Source: Ignavibacteriota bacterium (GTDB lineage: Bacteria; Bacteroidota; Ignavibacteria; UBA10030; UBA6906). From it: DNA of 59,504 nucleotides. The first letter of the stretch is position 1; the number at the start of each line of letters is the position of its first letter. Of the stretch, positions 36,555-46,558 are shown in pieces. The stretch is taken from assembly GCA_016218065.1 (NCBI GenBank), contig JACRFA010000195.1:1-59504 (forward strand), in the 5' to 3' direction. The notes under the pieces are model-generated. The model was not told where the DNA came from. It was given only the letters and a program-made list of their open reading frames with translations, and ran no database searches. The translations under genes were made by a program, and so were the position numbers.

Positions 36555-37649
36555 ATGAATAGGAATGATCGCATGAAAAAGAAATGGTTCGTCGCTATCG
36601 CTGTCTTGATAGTGATTGTCGCAGGAGGCGTCATAGCAACCACAGTTCTGCGCAGCAATACGGTGAATTCCAATGTGCTTGAGATTGCGCGTGTTGTCAG
36701 GCGCGACATTGGCTCGACCGTTTTGGCAACAGGCATCATCAAGCCGATGGTCGGCGCGGAAGTCAAGGTAGGATCCCGTATTTCGGGCGTCGTCAAGCGA
36801 CTGCGCGCAAATATCGGAGATCATGTGAAGGCAGGACAGCTCATTGCAGAGTTGGACGATGCCGAGCTTCGTGCACGACTCAATCAGAATTTCGCGGCGC
36901 TAGCGAAAGCACAAGCCGACCTTGAATTTGCACGAAGCACTTTTGAACGAACGACGACGTTGCGGCGCAAAGAACTCGTTTCCGAACAGGAATCTGACCA
37001 GGCGGAAACTTCAGTCAAAGTAGCCGAAGCGCAACTCAAACAAGCGGACGCCAATCTCGAGTACGCAAGAGTTCAACTGAGCTACACACGAATTTACAGC
37101 CCTACATCGGGAGTGATTGCTTCGGTGTCAACGCAAGAAGGTGAAGCAGTGTCGGCAAGCCTGGCCTCCCCCACCTTCGTCAGCATCATTGATCTGCATC
37201 GTCTTGAAGTGCAAGCGTATGTGGACGAAACGGACGTCGGGAAAGTTCAGATTCGCCAGAACGTGACGTTCACCGTTGATACGTATCCCGATACAGACTT
37301 CAAGGGTGTCGTCACCGCCATTTATCCGAAGGCAGTCATACAAGACAACGTCGTGAACTACATTGTGACTGTAGCAATCAGCGACTCTGAGGGAAAGACA
37401 CTGCGGCCGGAGATGACAACAAATATGACTATCTCCCTCGAGACGCGGAAGAATGTCTTGTCGGCGCCGACAAGCGCCATCACGCGCGAACGAGGCGAGC
37501 GTTACGTGACGGTGCTTGAAGGAGAAAACAAGATTCAACGCAAAGTGAAGACCGGATGGAAAGACAACGGCATCACAGAAATCATCAGCGGACTGAATGA
37601 AGGAGAACAGATTCTCGTCCCATTAACGAATCAGGAGAACAATCCATGA
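36555..37649 (+). CDS. MacA-like efflux periplasmic adaptor
   Basis: '[40 protein letters not shown]'; followed by ABC ATPase. Confidence 0.9.
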   Translation: MNRNDRMKKKWFVAIAVLIVIVAGGVIATTVLRSNTVNSNVLEIARVVRRDIGSTVLATGIIKPMVGAEVKVGSRISGVVKRLRANIGDHVKAGQLIAELDDAELRARLNQNFAALAKAQADLEFARSTFERTTTLRRKELVSEQESDQAETSVKVAEAQLKQADANLEYARVQLSYTRIYSPTSGVIASVSTQEGEAVSASLASPTFVSIIDLHRLEVQAYVDETDVGKVQIRQNVTFTVDTYPDTDFKGVVTAIYPKAVIQDNVVNYIVTVAISDSEGKTLRPEMTTNMTISLETRKNVLSAPTSAITRERGERYVTVLEGENKIQRKVKTGWKDNGITEIISGLNEGEQILVPLTNQENNP

Positions 37650-38398
37650 ACAACAATGTGATTCAAGGAACGAACCTCGCAAAGATCTACAACAAAGGAG
37701 GCGGAGGCGAAGTGGGTGCAGTGCAAAATGTCTCCGTGGAAATTCGCCGAGGCGAATATGCGGCAATTATGGGAGCGTCGGGTTCAGGCAAATCAACTCT
37801 CATGAACATCCTTGGTTGTCTCGACAAGCCGACAAGTGGTTCGCTGAAACTGGACGGTATCGAGGTAAGCACGCTCACCGACGAAGAGCTTGCAAGGGTA
37901 CGAAATAAGAAAATCGGTTTTGTGTTTCAGTCGTTCAATTTGCTCGCGCGGACCAATGCGCTCGAGAATGTCGAGCTGCCGCTCATCTACTCCGACAAAA
38001 CTGACATTTCGCGGCTGGCCCGTCACGCTCTGGAATCTGTGGGATTGGCGGACCGCGTACATCATAATCCGAGCGAACTCTCCGGCGGACAGCAACAACG
38101 CGTGGCGATTGCCCGCGCGCTGGTCACCGATCCGGAGATCATCTTTGCCGACGAGCCAACAGGAAACCTCGACAGCAAATCAAGCCTTGAGATCATGGCG
38201 CTCTTCCAACAATTGAATGAAAAAGGGAGAACAATCGTACTGGTGACGCATGAACCCGACATCGCCCAACACGCACGCCGTATCATTCAGATTGCAGATG
38301 GAAGAATCGTCAGCGATGAAGTAAATCCAAACCCGCGAGTCGCCGAGCAAGAGATGAGCGCACTCCTCCCGAAGGAGGTCGCCCATGAAAACCGGTAG
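37646..38398 (+). CDS. MacB/LolD-type ABC transporter ATP-binding protein
   Basis: Walker A 'GASGSGKST', '[15 protein letters not shown]', '[12 protein letters not shown]'. Confidence 0.95.
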   Translation: MNNNVIQGTNLAKIYNKGGGGEVGAVQNVSVEIRRGEYAAIMGASGSGKSTLMNILGCLDKPTSGSLKLDGIEVSTLTDEELARVRNKKIGFVFQSFNLLARTNALENVELPLIYSDKTDISRLARHALESVGLADRVHHNPSELSGGQQQRVAIARALVTDPEIIFADEPTGNLDSKSSLEIMALFQQLNEKGRTIVLVTHEPDIAQHARRIIQIADGRIVSDEVNPNPRVAEQEMSALLPKEVAHENR

Positions 38399-39599
38399 AG
38401 TACTGAAGGTTGCATTCAAAGGTCTGGGAAAAAACAAGCTTCGCACTTTCCTCATGATGATCGGAATCGTCATTGGCATCACTGCGCTGACGCTGATTGT
38501 TTCGGCTGGACTGGGCGCTCAGAATCGCGTCATGGAACGCGTGAAGAAGTTCGGGCTTGAAAGCATGATGGTGTTTGCCGGCGCCGGACGCGAGGTGGGA
38601 CAGCCAACGAGTGGACAACCCGCCACAACGCTGAGTCTTGAAGATGCCACAATGCTAAAACAGGAAATCAAGACTGTCGCCGACGTTGCACCCTTCGGCC
38701 GTAAAGGTCAATCAGAAGTAAAGTTTCAAGAGAAGTCCACCACAACAACCGTCTTCGGCGTTACGCCGTCATGGGCGCCAGTATGGGATTGGGATGCAGC
38801 AGAGGGCGACTTCATCACTGATGAAGACATGTCGAATCTCGCGCGTATCTGTGTTATCGGACCCACGGTGCAGAAAGAATTATTTGGAACGGCAAATCCC
38901 ATTGGCGAGCAATTGCGCATTGGGTCCGTTCAATTCGAAATACGAGGAGTCATGCAGGCGAAGGGGACAAGTCCGGCCGGCGGCGACATGGACGATCGCA
39001 TTTACATTCCACTCACCACATTCATGAGGCGCGTGGCAAATGTCGATTATATATCGGCAATTAAGATTCGACTGAACACATCAAAGGACATGGCGAAAAC
39101 CGCTGCGGACATCAACGCACTACTGCGTGAACGTCACAAACTCGCGGTCGGGACGCCGGATGACTTCACTATTACGACGCCAACGGAAGTCACGAAGATG
39201 GCGGAGAAAGTGGCGGGGACGTTCAACATCTTTCTTGTGCTTGTTGCAGTTATCTCACTCATCGCAGGCGGTGTCGTCGTGGCAAATATCATGCTTATCT
39301 CTGTGAATGAGCGACGGAAGGAAATTGGCTTGCGCAAAGCCGTGGGCGCACGGCGCAAGGATATCATCCGACAATTTCTGTACGAGGCAACTGCCGTCAC
39401 GTTGACCGGCGGTGTGATCGGGATTGTGTTGGGCGCAATCGGCGCGAAGATTCTCGAAGCGTTCACACAAATGCCAATGGCAGTCTCATGGGAAAGCGTT
39501 GCTCTGGGAGTTGTATTCTCAACTCTTGTCGGCATACTGGCGGGATTGCAGCCGGCGAAGAAGGCGGCTGCGTTGCAGCCTATCGAAGCCCTGCGGTGA
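38385..39599 (+). CDS. MacB-like ABC transporter permease (FtsX superfamily)
   Basis: '[29 protein letters not shown]', '[29 protein letters not shown]'. Confidence 0.92.
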   Translation: MKTGRVLKVAFKGLGKNKLRTFLMMIGIVIGITALTLIVSAGLGAQNRVMERVKKFGLESMMVFAGAGREVGQPTSGQPATTLSLEDATMLKQEIKTVADVAPFGRKGQSEVKFQEKSTTTTVFGVTPSWAPVWDWDAAEGDFITDEDMSNLARICVIGPTVQKELFGTANPIGEQLRIGSVQFEIRGVMQAKGTSPAGGDMDDRIYIPLTTFMRRVANVDYISAIKIRLNTSKDMAKTAADINALLRERHKLAVGTPDDFTITTPTEVTKMAEKVAGTFNIFLVLVAVISLIAGGVVVANIMLISVNERRKEIGLRKAVGARRKDIIRQFLYEATAVTLTGGVIGIVLGAIGAKILEAFTQMPMAVSWESVALGVVFSTLVGILAGLQPAKKAAALQPIEALR

Positions 39600-39677
39600 G
39601 TTCTTGCTCGAAGGGAAGCATCGGAACGGTCGTTAAGAATCATCGTTGAGTGAATTGGAGAGAAGGTCGGTGGACAG

Positions 39678-40901
39678 TTGAATATTGCTCGAAGCATTCG
39701 CATCTCACGGAAACAACTTGCAGCGCACAAGTTGAGGACAGCGCTTGCGTTGACGGGGATTGTCATCGGCGTCTCCGCTGTCATCATCATGGTTGCCATT
39801 GGGAACGGCGCTCAGCAGGAAGTGCTGTCGAAGATTGAGGCAATGGGAACGGATCTTCTGATTGTCAACGCCGGCCAGGTACAGAAGAGCGCCGGACGAC
39901 AACAAATCCGGGGAACGGTCACGACGCTTGCGCTTGCAGATGTGGAGGCCATCGCCCGCGAGTGCTCAGCCGTGAAGGTCGCTGCCCCAGTGCAGAGCAA
40001 AAAGATTCAGGTGAAGTACGGCAACCTCAGCACGAACACTACTGTGGTCGGTACAACGACAGAGTTTCAGGAGGTGAGGAATTTTCGGATCGCCGCAGGT
40101 GCATTCTTCACCGATGACGAGAATCTCGCGTCACGTCGTGCAGCGGTACTCGGACAGTCTGTTGTGAATAATTTGTTCGAAGGACGAAACCCCATCGGCG
40201 AGACCATTCGCGTTGGCAGAGTGCCCTTTGAGATAATTGGCGTCATGGAATCGAAAGGCGTGGACCTTAACGGCGCCGATCAGGATGACCAGATCTTCAT
40301 CCCCATCCGGACGGCGCTCCGCCGCGTTTTCAATGTTTCATACATCGGCGCGATCAACATCAGGGCAACGAACACGCAGGCGATGAGACAAGCCGTCGCG
40401 CAAGTCTCAGAGTTGCTGCGAGACCGTCACCGTTTGAACAAACAGCAGAAGCCGGATGATTTCACAATCCAAAATCAAGCCGATCTTCTTGTAGCGCAGC
40501 GGGAGACGACAAACACGTTTACGATGTTGATTGGAAGCATTGCAAGTATCTCGCTCCTCGTCGGAGGTATCGGCATCCTTGCGATCATGCTGATTGCCAT
40601 TCGCGAGAGAACGAACGAGATCGGCTTGCGTATGGCCGTCGGCGCAAGTCGTAAGGATATTATGACGCAGTTCGTAATTGAAGCTTCCATCCTTGGCGTC
40701 GGCGGCGGGCTGGTCGGAATCTTTCTCGGAGTCCTTGGGGCAGTCGTTGTACGTTTCGGAACTTCGTGGGCAGTAACTATTTCTCCGAACTCTGTTGCGC
40801 TCGCATTCGGGTTCTCGTTGCTGGTGGGATTATTCTTTGGTGTGTATCCGGCCCGGAGAGCCTCACTTCTTGATCCTATCGAAGCATTACGAAGTGAATA
40901 G
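39678..40901 (+). CDS. MacB-like ABC transporter permease, paralogue (TTG start)
   Basis: 'KLRTALALTGIVIGVSAVIIMVAIGNGAQQEVLSKIEAMGTDLL', 'IRERTNEIGLRMAVGASRKDIMTQFVIEA'. Confidence 0.92.
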   Translation: MNIARSIRISRKQLAAHKLRTALALTGIVIGVSAVIIMVAIGNGAQQEVLSKIEAMGTDLLIVNAGQVQKSAGRQQIRGTVTTLALADVEAIARECSAVKVAAPVQSKKIQVKYGNLSTNTTVVGTTTEFQEVRNFRIAAGAFFTDDENLASRRAAVLGQSVVNNLFEGRNPIGETIRVGRVPFEIIGVMESKGVDLNGADQDDQIFIPIRTALRRVFNVSYIGAINIRATNTQAMRQAVAQVSELLRDRHRLNKQQKPDDFTIQNQADLLVAQRETTNTFTMLIGSIASISLLVGGIGILAIMLIAIRERTNEIGLRMAVGASRKDIMTQFVIEASILGVGGGLVGIFLGVLGAVVVRFGTSWAVTISPNSVALAFGFSLLVGLFFGVYPARRASLLDPIEALRSE

Positions 40902-40990
40902 CAAAGAAGGGATTCGAATGAAGTGAATGTCTTTGTGTATGATGTAGAAAGAAGCTTGTCTTGTCAGCTGCCGGGCAAGCTCGGCTGAGT

Positions 40991-41857
40991 TCACTCGCGA
41001 AGTTGGTCAGTGTCTCGTTGCGGCAATCGATCGACGGCAACTAAAATGCCGTGCAACAATGCTTCAGGGCGCGGTGGGCAACCCGGAATGTACACATCAA
41101 CAGGAACAACGGTGTCAACGCCGCCGCATGAAGCGTAGCTGCTGCCAAAAACTCCGCCTCCAATGGCGCACGCTCCCACAGCAACAACGAGCATTGGCTT
41201 CGGCGTTGCTTCGTATGTTTGTCGCAGTGCAAGCTCCATATTGCGAGTAACGGGTCCGGTCACCACAAGCATGTCTGCGTGGCGCGGAGAGGCAACGAAG
41301 TGGACGCCGAAACGTTCGATGTCATAGATCGGATTATTCAAGGCGGTAATCTCCACTTCGCAGCCATTGCAAGAACCAGCGTCCACCTCTCTGATATGGA
41401 GTGAGCGCCCGAACAGCCGTCGAATCTTTTCTTTCAGCTTCGCTCCGATTTCGTCGAGGGTTTCATTGTCGGAAGGCGTATGAGAAATCATCCCGGAAAC
41501 CTCGAACGTTCCCTTCTCATCGAGCTTGTATCGCGCACGAGTGAGCAATGCGGATTTATCCGTCGTCGCGAGTTGAAACTCCTTTGTCATACGAATCCCA
41601 TCAGGACATGCTGCCTCACATTCACCACAGAAAATGCAGTGTCCCAAGTCGAGCGAGAGCGTCCTTTCAGTGTGAGATACAACCGCGAGCGTGATTGCAT
41701 CGGTGGGGCATGCATCTGCGCAGGCGTCGCATCCGGTGCATCGCGCAAAGTCGATCTCCGGCTTCCCTCGAAATCCTTCAGCAGGTTCAGTCACGACTGC
41801 GGGGAAGGAGTTCGTGACAACGCCGGTTCGTATCGATTGTCTAAGAATCTTGAACAT
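40991..41857 (-). CDS. Ferredoxin-NuoB-like fusion subunit of Hyf/Ehr-type complex
   Basis: Two 4Fe-4S motifs 'CTGCDACADACPTDA','CIFCGECEAACPDGI' then 'EVDAGSCNGCEVEITAL..GACAIGGGVFGSSYASCGGVDTVVPVDVYIPGCPPRPEALLHGI'. Confidence 0.9.
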   Translation of the reverse strand: MFKILRQSIRTGVVTNSFPAVVTEPAEGFRGKPEIDFARCTGCDACADACPTDAITLAVVSHTERTLSLDLGHCIFCGECEAACPDGIRMTKEFQLATTDKSALLTRARYKLDEKGTFEVSGMISHTPSDNETLDEIGAKLKEKIRRLFGRSLHIREVDAGSCNGCEVEITALNNPIYDIERFGVHFVASPRHADMLVVTGPVTRNMELALRQTYEATPKPMLVVAVGACAIGGGVFGSSYASCGGVDTVVPVDVYIPGCPPRPEALLHGILVAVDRLPQRDTDQLRE

Positions 41858-41865
41858 GATGTGTT

Positions 41866-43452
41866 CTATCGATCATTCCCGGAATACGACAGATTGAAGC
41901 TCTTATTGATCACCGGAAAATCCGGTACAATGTTATTCAGCACGGCGACCTTCAATGCGCGCCAGTTGTGGAATGAAGGATCGGTGATCTTCCAACGATA
42001 AATCTTTCCGTGTTCGTCCAGCATAATCCAGTGAACGATTTCTCCGCGCCAACCCTCAACGTAGCCGAGCGCGTGTCCGCTGGCTTCACGATATTCCGAT
42101 GTCGCCGCAATTGATCCGTGATCGTATTGGCGGTGAAGCTGCTCAAGGATGTTGAATGATTCGCGAACTTCATCTATGCGAACATTCATGCGTGCAAGTA
42201 CGTCACCCTCTTCGTGCTGCGCCACCTTGAATTGAAGATGAGGATATGAGCAATGGGGATGATCCTGTCGGAAGTCCCTGGCGATGCCCGACGCTCTTCC
42301 GGCAATGCCTACGATACCGAGACGGTACGCATCCTTGTGCGAAAGAACTCCTGTTGTCTCGAGCCGATCGATCGCGGTAGAAGCCGACATTGCGAGGTCA
42401 ATGAAGCTATTAAACTCCACTCGCCCCGTTGCGAGTTCGGCATGCAGCGCGTTCCATTGCGACTTGTTCGGATAACGACGCAATCCTCCAATCGCAGCCA
42501 TCCCCCGCAACAATCTGCTGCCGGTGAGCATCTCATTCAACTGCATGAATCGCTCTTTCAATTGAAACGCCATTGCTGCACCGACAGAGAATCCCACGTC
42601 AAGAAAGATCGATCCAATATCACTGACATGGTTGTAGAGACGTTCAAGCTCAAGGAGCGTCGTTCGGAGAACAAGCGCACGCGCGGAAATCTCTCGTGCA
42701 CATATTCTTTCTATAGCATGACAGAACGCGAGCGCATGTGCAAAAGTAGAATCACCCGAAATGCGTTCTGCAAGCCACAGCGCCCGCTGCGGAGTCAGCC
42801 CTTCGGCAATCTTCTCCGTCCCCTTGTGTGTGTAGAACAACTGCGCGTCGAGATTGATGATCGGCTCACCGGCGACACTGAACCGGAAATGCCCCGGCTC
42901 GATGATACCCGCATGCACCGGACCGACAGGAATCTCGAACACACCTTCTCCTTCCACATGCCGGAAGTCAAACGTTCCCTTCACACGAGGAATAGTCTGC
43001 CGCGGATTAAATTCCTTCGCCATGGGATACACTTCTTCGGGCCAATCAGGATGGACAGCAAGCTTGCGGATGTTCGGAAATGCAATGATGCCAAACCAAT
43101 CTTTCATTTCCCTCTCAAACCAATCAGCCGCTTCGATCGATGAGCTGATGGAAGGAACCTCGCGATGCTGAGCATCCACCGAGACGCGGAGAATAATAAA
43201 GAGATCGTCAGCGGGCAACGAGAAGATATAGTATAACGAGAAGAGACCACGAATGGATTGCTCGTCATTCGCGATGATTGTTACGAACTGCCCCCTAAGT
43301 GATTTTGTAAGAAGAGAACAGACGTCGGGCAATTTCGACAGGGCTTTGGGCTTCAACGCAAGATAAAGTTCGTTGGGCGCGGCTGATAACTCCTCGGTGA
43401 GGATCTCTCCTAATGCGTTGCGAAGCAGATGTATGTATTCTTGCTTTTTCAC
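41866..43452 (-). CDS. NuoC/NuoD-like (HyfG/HycE-like) large subunit lacking NiFe cysteine ligands
   Basis: Position equivalent to RVCGxCGFAH reads ERISGDSTFAH; C-terminus 'SFNLSYSGNDR' lacks DPCxxC. Confidence 0.88.
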   Translation of the reverse strand: MKKQEYIHLLRNALGEILTEELSAAPNELYLALKPKALSKLPDVCSLLTKSLRGQFVTIIANDEQSIRGLFSLYYIFSLPADDLFIILRVSVDAQHREVPSISSSIEAADWFEREMKDWFGIIAFPNIRKLAVHPDWPEEVYPMAKEFNPRQTIPRVKGTFDFRHVEGEGVFEIPVGPVHAGIIEPGHFRFSVAGEPIINLDAQLFYTHKGTEKIAEGLTPQRALWLAERISGDSTFAHALAFCHAIERICAREISARALVLRTTLLELERLYNHVSDIGSIFLDVGFSVGAAMAFQLKERFMQLNEMLTGSRLLRGMAAIGGLRRYPNKSQWNALHAELATGRVEFNSFIDLAMSASTAIDRLETTGVLSHKDAYRLGIVGIAGRASGIARDFRQDHPHCSYPHLQFKVAQHEEGDVLARMNVRIDEVRESFNILEQLHRQYDHGSIAATSEYREASGHALGYVEGWRGEIVHWIMLDEHGKIYRWKITDPSFHNWRALKVAVLNNIVPDFPVINKSFNLSYSGNDR

Positions 43453-43455
43453 TCC

Positions 43456-44928
43456 CTACCCTTGCACAATGGCAACCGCCTGACGAATGAAGTTCGAAAG
43501 AAACGAAGGGATCGCTATCCCTAACAAAAACAAAATTGCCACGAGAGCGCCGATCAGAATGAGCGAGAAGGCGTCTCCATCCCCTTCATCGATACGGCGA
43601 TGCGGCTCGCCGAAGACCATCTGCGTTGCATAATAGATAAAGCCAACGAAGATTGTCGCGACCACCCCGATGAACACAAGACTTGGGAAAATGTTTCCGG
43701 CGGCAAACCCGGCAGTCACGATCGTAAACTCACTCACGAACACACCAAACGGGGGCCAGCCCGTAATGGCGAACACGCCAACAATGAGCAGAGTTGCGCT
43801 CACGGGAATGACCTTGATTGCTCCGCTCACGCGTCGCATGATTTTCGAATCGTACGCGAGCCGAACGTTTCCCAGCGTCAGAAACAGGACGAGCTTTGCG
43901 AGCGCGTTGTTCAGGATGTGAAGCAGCGCGCCGAAGTAAGCAAGCGGGGTTCCCAGCCCAAACGCGAACACGATGATTCCGACATGTTCAACGCTCGAGT
44001 ACGCAAGCAGCCGTTTGAAATCCCGCTGAACAAGAATGAACGGAACCGCGATGACCATCGACAAAAGCCCGAAGATGACAAACAATGTCGGCGCGAAGCC
44101 CACCGCCACTGCCTTGTTCACGAGAATGTAAAAGCGCAGCAACGAATAGAGAGCAACATTCACCAAACCTGCCGCCATGAGGGCGCTAATCGGCGCCGGG
44201 GCTTCGCCGTATGCATCGGGCTTCCATGTGTGCATCGGGGCGAGACCCGCCTTCGTGCCAAAGCCAACGAGCGCAAAGACGAACGCGAGCTTCAGTATGT
44301 CGGGGTTGAGCTGGTTCGCGACCGCAATGAGCGATGTCCAATTCAGCGCGGTACTTTGTGAAGAGACCACGTGCAACGCTGAGAAGTACGTGAGGATGAT
44401 GCCGAACAACGCAAGACCAATTCCCACCGAACAGATAATCACGTACTTCCATGCCGCTTCGATTGAGCTTTCTCTCTCATAGTATGCAACGAGAAACGCC
44501 GTTGCAAGCGTTGTGGACTCGCTCCCAATCCATAAGAATCCAAGATTGTTCGAGATGAGAACCAACAACATCGTGAAGAGAAAAATGTTGAGCAGCATAT
44601 AATACAGTCGCAGCATTTTCGCATCGACTTTGCGGTTCACAATCTGACGGCGGAGATAGCCGATGGAATAAACTGAAACGACAAATGCACTGCCAGTCAC
44701 GATCAGCATGATGTACGCTGAGAGTGCGTCGAGGAAGAACCAGCCCTTCGGCGTGATGAGGGAAGTGCCGCGCAGAACCGCTGCGGAAAGCAAGAGTGCG
44801 CCAACAAATGTCAACGCTGTGCTGAAAAGTGTTATCGCTTCAAGCAGCGTCCGCCGTTTGAGGAATGCGCAGAGAATTCCTGATAAGAGCGGAAGACCAA
44901 GCAGAAGGGAAAAGTACAGAGTGCTCAA
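43456..44928 (-). CDS. Proton-translocating NADH-quinone oxidoreductase/Mrp-like antiporter subunit (HyfF-like)
   Basis: 490 aa polytopic; 'FGTKAGLAPMHTWKPDAYGEAPAPISALMAAGLVNVALYSLLRF'. Confidence 0.9.
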   Translation of the reverse strand: MSTLYFSLLLGLPLLSGILCAFLKRRTLLEAITLFSTALTFVGALLLSAAVLRGTSLITPKGWFFLDALSAYIMLIVTGSAFVVSVYSIGYLRRQIVNRKVDAKMLRLYYMLLNIFLFTMLLVLISNNLGFLWIGSESTTLATAFLVAYYERESSIEAAWKYVIICSVGIGLALFGIILTYFSALHVVSSQSTALNWTSLIAVANQLNPDILKLAFVFALVGFGTKAGLAPMHTWKPDAYGEAPAPISALMAAGLVNVALYSLLRFYILVNKAVAVGFAPTLFVIFGLLSMVIAVPFILVQRDFKRLLAYSSVEHVGIIVFAFGLGTPLAYFGALLHILNNALAKLVLFLTLGNVRLAYDSKIMRRVSGAIKVIPVSATLLIVGVFAITGWPPFGVFVSEFTIVTAGFAAGNIFPSLVFIGVVATIFVGFIYYATQMVFGEPHRRIDEGDGDAFSLILIGALVAILFLLGIAIPSFLSNFIRQAVAIVQG

Positions 44929-45596
44929 TCCTTCAACCTCCTCAGTGTGTCCACGCTGACCGTGTCGAAGGTTTCGTTGATGCGGAAAACAAAGACGCCC
45001 AGAATGAGCGCCGCTACGAGGATGTCAAAGAATATCCCGATCTCCACAATGAGCGGCATGCCGTACGTGATCGAAAGTCCGGAGAGAAACAGCCCGTTCT
45101 CCAACGTCAGGAGTCCGACGATCTGACTCACCGCCTGTTTGCGCGCGAGCATGATGAACAGCCCGATCATCATCATGGCGATGGACTCTGGCAATACCTT
45201 CGAGACGGGAAGCGCGTGCATCACTTGCGCATCGATAATCGGCTTGCCCACGGAGTCGGCGAGAATGACGAGCAGACCGCACACAAGCAGCGATGTGGTG
45301 ATGTTGAGATTGAATTCGATCTCTTTGTGTACTTTGATGCGGTCGATGATCTTGTTCAACACATACGGAATCGCGATTGCCTTCACGCCAATCGTCAGTA
45401 CTGCGGCAACGAGAATGTGAAACTCTCCGAACCCGGTGGCGACGACGACGGCAACCAATCCGAGCAGGAATGACTGCACACTGAATAATCGGACATAGAA
45501 CAGCAAGCTGCGACTGGAGACAATAAGGAACGCGGTCACCAAGATCGCCACGGCGAGAATTTCTAAACTGAGGTTGATGGATTGCGCATCGAACAT
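44925..45596 (-). CDS. HyfE/NuoK-like membrane subunit
   Basis: 223 aa polytopic, 'QIVGLLTLENGLFLSGLSITYGMPLIVEIGIFFDILVAALILGVFVFRI'. Confidence 0.87.
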   Translation of the reverse strand: MFDAQSINLSLEILAVAILVTAFLIVSSRSLLFYVRLFSVQSFLLGLVAVVVATGFGEFHILVAAVLTIGVKAIAIPYVLNKIIDRIKVHKEIEFNLNITTSLLVCGLLVILADSVGKPIIDAQVMHALPVSKVLPESIAMMMIGLFIMLARKQAVSQIVGLLTLENGLFLSGLSITYGMPLIVEIGIFFDILVAALILGVFVFRINETFDTVSVDTLRRLKD

Positions 45597-45601
45597 GGCG
45601 A

Positions 45602-46558
45602 CTACGATCCGATGATGAAGTAAAGAATTAGCGCGAGCAACGAAAGAACGAACGCCACCATCAGAAGCTCAGGCACACGGAATAATCTGAGCTTCGCATT
45701 GCTCGATTCAACAAGAGCGACGAGTATCGCAAGGATGCTGACCTTGACAATGAACGCACCCAATCCGATCGCCAGCGCCACGAATGAAAACGAGGTCGCT
45801 ATCCCCAGCGGCATGAACATGTTTGCTATCAACGCCATGAACACGAACAGCTTCATTTGCGATGCCCACTCGATGCAGGCGAGGTAGCGACCGGAGTATT
45901 CCAGAATCATCGCTTCATGGATCATCGTCAGTTCGAGATGCGTTGCCGGATTGTCCACCGGAATCCGTCCGGTCTCAGCAATCGTGACAATGAAGAGTCC
46001 GACGAACGCGAGTAAGTGGGAAGGATGAATGATGGAAACCGGCGTGAACGAAAGGCGGCTGACGATGATACTCAGATCTGTTGAGCCAGCCGTGACGGCA
46101 ACGGTAAACACCGCCAGCATCATCGCCGGTTCGATAATGGAGGCGAGGGACATTTCGCGACTCGATCCAAGTCCGCCGAATGCAGTGCCGGTATCCAATC
46201 CCGCGAGCGCCACGAAGAACCTCCCGACTGCGAACAAATAAATCACGGTAATGATATCACCGATCCAGTGGAATGGAACTGGAGTAGCAATCGTCGGGAC
46301 GAGCAACGCGATTGCAAGCGTGGAGCCGAACACAATGTACGGCGTGAAGCGAAATATCCACGACGCGGTCGAGGGGAGAACCACTTCCTTCTTGAAGAGT
46401 TTTGTCAGATCGTAATACGGCTGTACGACACTCGCACCGCGCCGGTTCTGCAACCGAGCTTTCGTCTTGCGAATGATGCCGGTCGCCAATGGCGCGAGAA
46501 GAAGAACCACGAGAAGTTGCAGGATCGAGACGACGGCTGTGTACACAAACTCGCTCAT
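45602..46558 (-). CDS. NuoH/HycD-like membrane subunit
   Basis: 318 aa; 'GIIRKTKARLQNRRGASVVQPYYDLTKLFKKE', 'ETGRIPVDNPATHLELTMIHEAMILEYSGR'. Confidence 0.92.
   Translation of the reverse strand: MSEFVYTAVVSILQLLVVLLLAPLATGIIRKTKARLQNRRGASVVQPYYDLTKLFKKEVVLPSTASWIFRFTPYIVFGSTLAIALLVPTIATPVPFHWIGDIITVIYLFAVGRFFVALAGLDTGTAFGGLGSSREMSLASIIEPAMMLAVFTVAVTAGSTDLSIIVSRLSFTPVSIIHPSHLLAFVGLFIVTIAETGRIPVDNPATHLELTMIHEAMILEYSGRYLACIEWASQMKLFVFMALIANMFMPLGIATSFSFVALAIGLGAFIVKVSILAILVALVESSNAKLRLFRVPELLMVAFVLSLLALILYFIIGS

Noticed and set aside
41866-43452. Call as functional [NiFe] hydrogenase large subunit
   Set aside because: Both CxxC ligand pairs are missing and no maturation genes are in the window; reported as Ehr-like instead
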